This document shows, piece after piece, positions 8,406 to 14,944 of a stretch of 64,000 nucleotides of DNA. Both the position numbers and the translations under genes were made by a program. Positions within the stretch are counted from its first letter, which is position 1. Every line of letters begins with the position of its first letter. The notes under the pieces are model-generated. The model did no database searches and was not told the origin of the DNA. It saw only the letters and a list, made by a program, of their open reading frames with translations. The stretch is from positions 1-64,000 of the forward strand of contig UCFC01000045.1 of assembly GCA_900471515.1 (NCBI GenBank), in the 5' to 3' direction. This DNA comes from Hyphomicrobiales bacterium. GTDB taxonomy: Bacteria; Pseudomonadota; Alphaproteobacteria; Rhizobiales; Rhizobiaceae.

Positions 8406-10004
8406 ATGACCATTTCAAGCGAGATAAACCGGTCCGGCCCCTATAGCGGGGACGGCGTCACCACACATTTCGAATACAAGTTCAAGATCCTCGCGCCCGA
8501 GCATCTGCAGGTGATCCGGACGGATGCGTCGGGCACGGATTCGATCCTGGTGCTCGACGCCGATTACACCGTGACCGGCACCGGCAACGATGGCGGCGGA
8601 AGCGCGATCATCCTCCCCGCCCCGGCCGCCGGCACCAGGATAACCCTGCTGCTGGACGTGCCCTTCACCCAGGAGACCGACCTGGAAAACCAGGGCGCCT
8701 ATTATGCCGAGACCGTCGAGCAGGCGCTCGACCTCGTCGTGATGCGGCTGCAGCAGCTCAAGGAACGAGCCGCCCGCGCCGTCACCATTCCGCCCTCCTT
8801 CGATCCGGCCACGATCGACAAGCTCATCGCCGACGTGCTGGCGCTCAGCAACAAGGGCGACGTGCTGGAAGCCGTTGCCGCCGTCTCGCAATATCTGGAG
8901 ACCGTGGCAGGCCTCGCCGACGACATTCCCGAGGTTGCCGGCCTGACGCAGATCGTCAAGCAGAAAGCCGCCGAAGCCGCCCAGTCGGCAACCGACGCAG
9001 GCGCCGGCGCGAGCCTCGCGACCGCCTACGCGGCGAACCCGGAAGACAGCGAAATTCCCGGCTCGGACGGCCTGTTTTCCGCCTTTCACTGGTATCGCAA
9101 GACGCTGGCGATCTACAACGACATCACCAACACCCTGGCCGGCTGGCTGCACGGCGCCGCGGCAAAAACCGACATCGTGGACAGCGACGAGTTCGCCATT
9201 GCCGACAGCGCCGCAGGCTGGGGGCTGAAGAAGGTCCTGGCGGGTAGTATTGTCAAATATGTCTGTGTTGCTACCGGTCTGGATTTCTTTACGGGGTTCA
9301 TCCCCGCTTATGTCGGCGCCGCGTCTCTGACCATCGGCCCGGGCGTTGGCTGGTTTGGCGGGAAGAAGCATCAGACCATCCTTGCGACGGCCAAAACACT
9401 TGCTCAACTGCTCGACACAGGATCGGTCCAGGCGTCAAAAACCTACTTCCTCTATGCCATCAGGAAGCTATCGGATGGCTCTACAGATTTCGTCATGTCG
9501 CTGTCGGGATCAGAGGCAGGCGTCGTAAAACCGATCGGATGGGAGTGCTTGTCCGGGAGCCGCGTGGGTCTCATCATCACCAACTCATCGGGAAACATTG
9601 TTCCATTCTGGCAAACCGGCAACGAAGTCAACACCGATACCTATCCGTGGTTCACCGCCAACAGCAACGTCCAGGGCCTCGCCGTACCCGGCAATGTCCC
9701 TGTGGGACTGAGTGTCGACATCTGGGTGCTGATTGATACTTTTGTAGCAAGCACCGGGCAGGACTGCACCGGTATCGCTTCAAGTGCCGCTGCCGCCAGC
9801 TACACCACCGGCGCCGCCCACCAGATCCGGTGCCGGTCGCGTTCGGGCAACGACTATCCCGACCAGAGTCTTGCAGCAGGCAAGGCGCGAAGCAATGCCA
9901 ACGGTCAGCTCTGGAGGTTCGTCGCTGTGACAAGCACGGCCTGCTCAGCCTCCTTTTCTGTTTGCGGCTGGCATGATTACACCTGCAAGAGGTTATTTGC
10001 ATGA
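8406..10004 (+). CDS. Tail fibre / receptor-binding protein
   Basis: A 532-residue protein. Residues 1-135 match the N-terminal attachment domain of T7 gp17-type fibres (GPYSGDGVTTHFEYKFKI, then the VEQALDLVVMRLQQLKERAA stalk start). Residues 140-275 are Ala-rich and helical. From about residue 278 (base 9241) base composition shifts to lower GC and the sequence becomes beta-rich and Ser/Gly/Thr-rich with several Cys, as in an exchanged receptor-binding tip. Its stop overlaps the start of the next gene, which is often a chaperone position. Confidence 0.8.
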   Translation: MTISSEINRSGPYSGDGVTTHFEYKFKILAPEHLQVIRTDASGTDSILVLDADYTVTGTGNDGGGSAIILPAPAAGTRITLLLDVPFTQETDLENQGAYYAETVEQALDLVVMRLQQLKERAARAVTIPPSFDPATIDKLIADVLALSNKGDVLEAVAAVSQYLETVAGLADDIPEVAGLTQIVKQKAAEAAQSATDAGAGASLATAYAANPEDSEIPGSDGLFSAFHWYRKTLAIYNDITNTLAGWLHGAAAKTDIVDSDEFAIADSAAGWGLKKVLAGSIVKYVCVATGLDFFTGFIPAYVGAASLTIGPGVGWFGGKKHQTILATAKTLAQLLDTGSVQASKTYFLYAIRKLSDGSTDFVMSLSGSEAGVVKPIGWECLSGSRVGLIITNSSGNIVPFWQTGNEVNTDTYPWFTANSNVQGLAVPGNVPVGLSVDIWVLIDTFVASTGQDCTGIASSAAAASYTTGAAHQIRCRSRSGNDYPDQSLAAGKARSNANGQLWRFVAVTSTACSASFSVCGWHDYTCKRLFA

Positions 10005-10414
10005 CGACTGTGTATGTTCGCTACGACAGCGACGGAACGATCCTCGAAATATTCTCCCGCGATCAGCCCAACCTGGATCTCACCCCACACGACGACCAGG
10101 AACCCGCCATCGCGAAATACCTCCGCGATCCCCATGGCCTCGAAGACCGTTTCCCGATCCTCCGGAAATGGCAGCTCTGGCTCGCCGCGCTCGAGCTCGA
10201 GCCGCCGATCTTCAAGGCCGATGTCCTCTCCGTCATCGGCGGCATGGCCGGGCTCTCGGCCAGGGAGAGGGAAACGGTGCGCATCATGGTCGAGGAGGCG
10301 CAGGAATATTCCCGCGAGGATCCGCGAATGGATCTGCTCGCAATCGCCATGGGCATTCCGCCGAACCAGATGGACGACCTGTGGAAATGGGCGGCCGAGT
10401 TCCGCCCCCTGTAA
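10001..10414 (+). CDS. Small phage protein after the tail fibre (possible fibre assembly protein)
   Basis: A 137-residue protein whose ATG overlaps the fibre stop (ATGA), implying translational coupling. The N-terminus (VRYDSDGTILEIFSRDQ) resembles the start of tail-fibre assembly proteins, though I cannot place it in a named family. The C-terminal half is helical (MAGLSARERETVRIMVEEAQ). Coupling to the fibre gene is the main reason to infer a chaperone or accessory role. Confidence 0.6.
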   Translation: MTTVYVRYDSDGTILEIFSRDQPNLDLTPHDDQEPAIAKYLRDPHGLEDRFPILRKWQLWLAALELEPPIFKADVLSVIGGMAGLSARERETVRIMVEEAQEYSREDPRMDLLAIAMGIPPNQMDDLWKWAAEFRPL

Positions 10415-10446
10415 CGATCGGCCCTGATTACGGCGGACTCCGTAAC

Positions 10447-10476
10447 GCCGGGCGGGACCGGCCGGTCCCGCCCGGC
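10447..10476. terminator. Perfect 30-bp GC-rich palindrome between convergent genes
   Basis: The two 15-base arms, beginning GCCGGGCGGG and ending CCCGCCCGGC, are exact reverse complements with no loop beyond the turn. It sits between convergent genes ending at 10414 (+) and 10484 (-), so it could terminate both. No T-tract follows, so Rho-independent termination is not assured. Confidence 0.5.
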
Positions 10477-10483
10477 AGTCACC

Positions 10484-11155
10484 TCATTGCGGCAGCGGCC
10501 GGCCGGTCTGCTCGGCCATCATGTAGGCCGCATACCAGTCCGGCCAGTTCTCGTCGTGTTTTCCGCCATTGCGCTTCTCGTGTTCGCCATGCGCCGCGGC
10601 CGCCCTTCGCAGCCCCGCGGCCAGATCCTTCACCGTACCGAAGGCGGCAAGGTCCGACGTAATGCGCCCCGGCAACCGGGCGGTGATTTCCTGGAAGAGC
10701 CAGCCGTTGCCGTCCGGATCGCTGAAGGCGGCGAAGGAGCGGTAGCTGCCGCGGTCGGGATCGGGGCCGCGCACGCGCCGCCGGCCGAAGAGATAGGGCA
10801 CGTCCGGCCCGCCATAGACCTCTCCCTCGGGATGGAAGGCCTCGCTGACCGCCACGCCGCGCTCGCGCAGCTCCTTTCGGGCGGCCTCGATATCGGAGAC
10901 GATGAGATAGAGCCCCTGGGCGGAGCCCGGCGCCGCCGGTGTGACGTTCTTCCCGAAGATGACGGAGGCGTTCGAGCCCGGCGGGGTGAACTGGATCACC
11001 CGATAGTCTTCACCCGAGGAATAGTCCGCATCGAGGCGCCAGCCGAGCCCGCCATAGAAGGCCTTGGCCCGATCGACATCCGAAACGGGCACGACGATGA
11101 TCTCCAGCTTCATCTCGCTTGTGCCGTTGCCGGCCTTGCTGCTTGCGTCGCTCAT
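10484..11155 (-). CDS. VOC (glyoxalase/bleomycin-resistance-like) protein
   Basis: A 223-residue protein with a VOC domain in residues 15-135 (EIIVVPVSDVDRAKAFYGGL, then the AAFSDPDGNGWLFQE closing strand). A helical tail of about 70 residues (KDLAAGLRRAAAAHGEHE) may be a second small domain. ATG 11155 is chosen because GGAGGGGGAAG lies just upstream; the longer frame adds a His-rich stretch with no ribosome site. Members are metal-dependent lyases, dioxygenases or binding proteins. The substrate is unknown. It sits in cargo inside the phage late region. Confidence 0.78.
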   Translation of the reverse strand: MSDASSKAGNGTSEMKLEIIVVPVSDVDRAKAFYGGLGWRLDADYSSGEDYRVIQFTPPGSNASVIFGKNVTPAAPGSAQGLYLIVSDIEAARKELRERGVAVSEAFHPEGEVYGGPDVPYLFGRRRVRGPDPDRGSYRSFAAFSDPDGNGWLFQEITARLPGRITSDLAAFGTVKDLAAGLRRAAAAHGEHEKRNGGKHDENWPDWYAAYMMAEQTGRPLPQ

Positions 11156-11263
11156 GATCTTCCCCCTCCCATCGTCACGACGATGGTGTTGATGATGGTG
11201 ATGGCGATGCGGCGAATGCATCGCCCGCCCCACTCTACCACGTTGCGGGCCGGTGATCTCCTT

Positions 11264-12181
11264 TCACGCCTGCCGCGGCATCGCCTTTATGAAATCGATG
11301 AAGGCGCGCAGCGGCGCCGGCACCAGGCGGCGGCCGGGATAATAGAGGAAGGGGCCGGAAAAGCTCTCCCACCAGTCCTCCAGCACCGGCTCCAGCGCGC
11401 CGCTGCCGAAATAGGGTTTCAGCCAGTCCTCGAAGGTGAAGACCACGCCCGTTCCGGCAACGGCCGCCGCAACGGCGAGATCCGTGCCGCCGCCGTTTTC
11501 GACGATCAGCGGCCCCGGCGGATCGACCCGCACCACCTCGCCGTTGCGCTCGAACTCCCAGACAGGCATGGCGCGCCCGGCAAAACGCCCGCGGATACAG
11601 GCGTGCCCCAGCAGGTCGCGCGGATGCTGCGGCCGCCCGCGTTGCGCCAGATAGGCGGGCGAAGCGCCGCCGGCGTAACGCTGGATGCGCGGGCCGATCG
11701 GCACGGCGATCATGTCCTGCTCCAGCCGCTCGTCGTAGCGGATGCCGGCATCGCAGCCGGCCGCCAGGATATCGACGAAATTCTCCTCGGTGACGATCTC
11801 GAGCCGGATATCCGGATAGGCCCTGAGAAAGGCCGGCACGATGGCCGGCAGCACCAGCCGCGCCGCGCTGACCGGCACGTTGAGCTTCAGCCGGCCCGCC
11901 GGCCGGTCACGGAAATCCTTCGCATGGTCGAGCGCCGCATCGATCTCGCCGAAGGCCGGCCCCAGCCGCTCCAGCAGCCCGCGCCCGGCCTCCGTCGGCA
12001 CCACGCTGCGCGTCGTCCGGTTCAGCAGCCGGACGCCAAGCGCCGCCTCCAGCCGGCGCACCGCCTCGCTCAGCGCCGAAGAGCTCATATGCCCCGCCCG
12101 CTCCGCCTCGCGGAAGCCGCCGGCCCGCGCGACGGCGAGAAAGGCGGCGACGTCGCCGATATCAGGCACACCCTGTTTCAT
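11264..12181 (-). CDS. LysR-family transcriptional regulator
   Basis: A 305-residue regulator. Residues 8-67 are the winged helix (FREAERAGHMSSSALSEAVRRLE), followed by LNRTTRSVVPTEAG. Residues 92-300 are the effector domain (GRLKLNVPVSAARLVLPAIV). It is divergent from the aldo/keto reductase at 12298, and the shared intergenic region holds a 16-bp palindrome, so it probably controls that gene. The inducer is unknown. Confidence 0.92.
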   Translation of the reverse strand: MKQGVPDIGDVAAFLAVARAGGFREAERAGHMSSSALSEAVRRLEAALGVRLLNRTTRSVVPTEAGRGLLERLGPAFGEIDAALDHAKDFRDRPAGRLKLNVPVSAARLVLPAIVPAFLRAYPDIRLEIVTEENFVDILAAGCDAGIRYDERLEQDMIAVPIGPRIQRYAGGASPAYLAQRGRPQHPRDLLGHACIRGRFAGRAMPVWEFERNGEVVRVDPPGPLIVENGGGTDLAVAAAVAGTGVVFTFEDWLKPYFGSGALEPVLEDWWESFSGPFLYYPGRRLVPAPLRAFIDFIKAMPRQA

Positions 12182-12199
12182 GTTCCCGCCCCTGCCATT

Positions 12200-12215
12200 G
12201 TCCTTAAATCAGGAC
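12200..12215. promoter_or_regulatory. Candidate LysR operator (GTCCT-N6-AGGAC)
   Basis: An exact inverted repeat GTCCT-TAAATC-AGGAC in the divergent region between the LysR gene and the aldo/keto reductase. It contains the T-N11-A pattern of LysR sites and lies 19 bases upstream of the lysR ATG, where autorepression is common. Confidence 0.5.
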
Positions 12216-12297
12216 AGCCCGTCCGCATTATAGCCCGTTGTCGCGGCAATGATACCGGCCTATCTGCTCTCCTGCCCTCAACCGGAGAAGAGATTTC

Positions 12298-13167
12298 ATG
12301 TCCACTGTCGAAAAATCGGGAACATTCAGGCTCGGCGACCGCACGGTCAAGCGCCTCGGCTACGGTGCCATGCAGCTTGCCGGCAAGGGCGTCTTCGGCC
12401 CGCCGCGCGATCGGGCCGAGGCGATCGCCGTGCTGCGCGAAGCGGTCGAAAGCGGCGTCGACCATATCGATACCAGCGATTTCTACGGCCCTTACGTGAC
12501 CAACGAGATCATCAGGGAAGCGCTGCATCCCTATCCCGACGATCTTACGATCGTCACCAAGGTCGGCGCTCTGCGCGGCGCCGACGCCTCCTGGAACCCG
12601 GCCTTTTCCAGGGAAGAGCTGACCGCCGCCATCCACAGCAACCTGAAAAACCTCGGCCTCGACGTGATCGAGGTGGTGAACCTGCGCGCCATGTTCGATG
12701 TGCACGGCCCGGCCGAAGGCGCGCTCGAAGCGCCGCTGACGGTTCTGGCCGAGCTGCAGCAGCAGGGCCTGGTCAAACATATCGGCCTCTCCAACGCGAC
12801 GGCAAAACAGGTGGACGACGGCCGCAGGATCACGCAGATCGTCTGCGTTCAGAACCAGTATAACCTCGCCAACCGCGGCGACGACGCGCTGATCGACAAG
12901 CTCGCCGCGGAAGGCACGGCCTATGTGCCCTTCTTCCCGCTCGGCGGCTTCTCGCCGCTGCAATCCTCGACGCTTTCGGATGTCGCCGCCCGCCTGGGCG
13001 CCACGCCGCTGCAGGTCGCGCTCGCCTGGCTGCTGAAACGCGCCCCGAACATCTTGCTGATCCCCGGCACATCCTCGCGCGGCCATCTCAGGGAAAACCT
13101 CGCCGTCGCCGATATCGAGCTGCCGGACGATGCGATGGCGCAACTCAACGGAATTGCCGCTGCGTAA
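12298..13167 (+). CDS. Aldo/keto reductase family oxidoreductase
   Basis: A 289-residue NADPH-dependent oxidoreductase with a TIM-barrel pattern. GYGAMQLAGKGVFG opens the barrel, DHIDTSDFYGPYVTNEIIRE carries the catalytic Asp and Tyr, TIVTKVGA the Lys strand, and LIPGTSSRGHLRENL the nucleotide-binding C-terminal segment. The ribosome site GGAGAAG precedes ATG 12298. It is divergent from the LysR gene and likely under its control. The substrate (aldehyde, ketone or quinone) is not deducible. Confidence 0.9.
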   Translation: MSTVEKSGTFRLGDRTVKRLGYGAMQLAGKGVFGPPRDRAEAIAVLREAVESGVDHIDTSDFYGPYVTNEIIREALHPYPDDLTIVTKVGALRGADASWNPAFSREELTAAIHSNLKNLGLDVIEVVNLRAMFDVHGPAEGALEAPLTVLAELQQQGLVKHIGLSNATAKQVDDGRRITQIVCVQNQYNLANRGDDALIDKLAAEGTAYVPFFPLGGFSPLQSSTLSDVAARLGATPLQVALAWLLKRAPNILLIPGTSSRGHLRENLAVADIELPDDAMAQLNGIAAA

Positions 13168-13411
13168 GAAACATCGCCCGACGTGAGGCGGCAGGCGCGG
13201 CGGCCACCCGCCGCGCCCGCAGATTGACGAATCGCGCCGGCATCGACATCTTCACGTCCAGGCGTGGCCTGCGCCCAACCTCCAGCGATCCTCCCCGGCA
13301 GGGTCTCTCAAGCGGAGGCAAAGGGACTTCCGTCTCGGGTCCATCAACCAAGGTCCGATCGTGCGGGCGTGGTTGCCGGGGAACAGACGTCCGTGACGGA
13401 AAGGCCAGACA

Positions 13412-14416
13412 ATGACCCGAAACGGAAACTTCAAGCGCCGGGTGCGCGCCCGCGCCGCAAAGACCGGCGAATCCTACACCTCGGCCCTCAGCCATATCCG
13501 CCAGCCCCGGCCCGAGCCGCAATCGGGCGAGCCCGCCGGCAAGTCGCTCCGGCTCGCCGTCGCTCAGACCACGGTATGCCTCGACCCGCGCGATGCCGAT
13601 GCCTTCCGCGCCAACGGCGCGGAAATGCGCCGCCTTATGCGCGAGGCGCGCGATGCCGGCGCCCGCCTCATCCACTTCTGCGAAGGCACGATCTGCTTTC
13701 CCAACAAGCGGATCCTCTCCGAAACCGGCCCGGCCGAGATCGGCGCGGCCGATTGGAGCCGCTATCGGTGGGAGGTTCTTCGCGAAGAGCTGGATGCGAT
13801 ACGCTCATGCGCAAGGGAGCTGAACATCTGGACGGTCTTCGGCGCACCTCATCGGCTCACCCCGCCGCACCGGCCGCATAACAGCCTCTATATCCTCTCC
13901 GACCGGGGCGAGCTGGTGACGCGTTATGACGAGCGCCTTCTCTCCCACACGAAATTTTCCTTCCTGTATTCGCCGGGCAGGATTCCCGTCACCTTCGAGG
14001 TGGAGGGCATGCGCTTCGGCTGCGCGGCCGGCATGGAGTCGCATTACCATGAGATCTTCAGCGAATACGAGCGGCTGGACGTGGATTGCGTGCTGTTTTC
14101 GACATCGGGAGAAGTCCCTTCGGCCGCACCTCCCTTCGCTGCCGAGGTACTCGGGCTCGCGGCCAGCAACACATTCTGGGTGAGCTACGCCACCCATGCG
14201 CCGCAAAGCGTCGTCACGCCCTGCGGCATCGCCGGTCCCAGGGGCCAATGGGCGGCCCGTTGCCCGAATGACGGTTCGCCAGGGATAGCAATCGCCGAAA
14301 TCGAAACCGACCCGGCCAATCTCGCCCGCCCCTGGCGCCGCACCGCGCGCGGCGATCTCTACCGGCCGCACCAGATCGACGGCGATCCGAGAAGCGACAG
14401 CCGCGAGGCTTTCTGA
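13412..14416 (+). CDS. Nitrilase-fold (carbon-nitrogen hydrolase) protein with an altered catalytic triad
   Basis: A 334-residue protein. Residues 47-300 follow the carbon-nitrogen hydrolase layout: LRLAVAQTTV, the Glu loop FCEGTICF (Glu91), a YDERLL segment, RFGCAAGMESHYHEIF, and a DVDCVLFSTSG strand. Aligned with active members, the Lys of Y-x-K is Glu174 and the Cys nucleophile is Gly207, with a Cys only three residues earlier (204). Two of three triad residues are therefore replaced. The first 30 residues carry a basic motif (VRARAAKTGESYTSAL) that I have seen at the N-terminus of unrelated actinobacterial and rhizobial proteins. It is preceded by GGAAAGG and is part of the 10.5-14.9 kb cargo. 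Confidence 0.75.
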   Translation: MTRNGNFKRRVRARAAKTGESYTSALSHIRQPRPEPQSGEPAGKSLRLAVAQTTVCLDPRDADAFRANGAEMRRLMREARDAGARLIHFCEGTICFPNKRILSETGPAEIGAADWSRYRWEVLREELDAIRSCARELNIWTVFGAPHRLTPPHRPHNSLYILSDRGELVTRYDERLLSHTKFSFLYSPGRIPVTFEVEGMRFGCAAGMESHYHEIFSEYERLDVDCVLFSTSGEVPSAAPPFAAEVLGLAASNTFWVSYATHAPQSVVTPCGIAGPRGQWAARCPNDGSPGIAIAEIETDPANLARPWRRTARGDLYRPHQIDGDPRSDSREAF

Positions 14417-14525
14417 ACTCCGTCAACGGAGCGGCAGGCGCCTTGCCCGCCGCACGTCACCGGCTCCCCCCGTCAAGCGCGCGCCACCCCGCGTCCCGCC
14501 TCTGCCGCGATGGCGCATCAGGTCT

Positions 14526-14870
14526 TTATTGAAATTCGTTCAGATGGTTGAGGTCGCTCACATAACCAAGGCCCGCAAGCACGAGCACGACGATCAGGCC
14601 GGACAGCACGCCGGCAAAGCGATCACCGTTTTTGCGCCGGACCAAGCGAACGATGAAGAAAACGATCAGGCCCACGACGAACGGCGGCAGGGCTGCGCCG
14701 ACTATCTCGCCGACAAGGCGCCCTCCCTCCGCCGCCGGATAGGCCGTTGCCGCAGCGATACGGCGCGCCATAGCGCAGACCAGCGCGACCGCCGCCAGAA
14801 TCGCGATTGCCGCTCCGGTGCCACCTTTGCCGCCGGCCGGCGCCCCGCGCACATTCGTCCCGTCTGCCAT
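14526..14870 (-). CDS. Small membrane protein of unknown function
   Basis: A 114-residue protein with three predicted membrane segments (AAIAILAAVALVCAMARRI, LPPFVVGLIVFFIVRLVRR, FAGVLSGLIVVLVLAGLGYV). ATG 14870 is preferred because GGAGGA lies six bases upstream; the ATG at 14876 touches that site. It is divergent from the large virion gene at 14945. I recognise no family. It may belong to the phage or to the cargo. Confidence 0.6.
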   Translation of the reverse strand: MADGTNVRGAPAGGKGGTGAAIAILAAVALVCAMARRIAAATAYPAAEGGRLVGEIVGAALPPFVVGLIVFFIVRLVRRKNGDRFAGVLSGLIVVLVLAGLGYVSDLNHLNEFQ

Positions 14871-14944
14871 CGGCATTCCTCCCCCGATTTATAAAACAAC
14901 TCTTGCGCACCTACCCCTGTCTCTCGGCCGAACGGGAGACAGAC

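Noticed and set aside
11156..11233. A His-rich N-terminal extension of the VOC protein as a metal-binding tail
   Set aside because: It lies upstream of a strong ribosome site and ATG at 11155 and has no start signal of its own.
10487..12499. A 670-codon + strand frame across the VOC and LysR genes
   Set aside because: Both opposite-strand genes carry clear family motifs; this frame has none.
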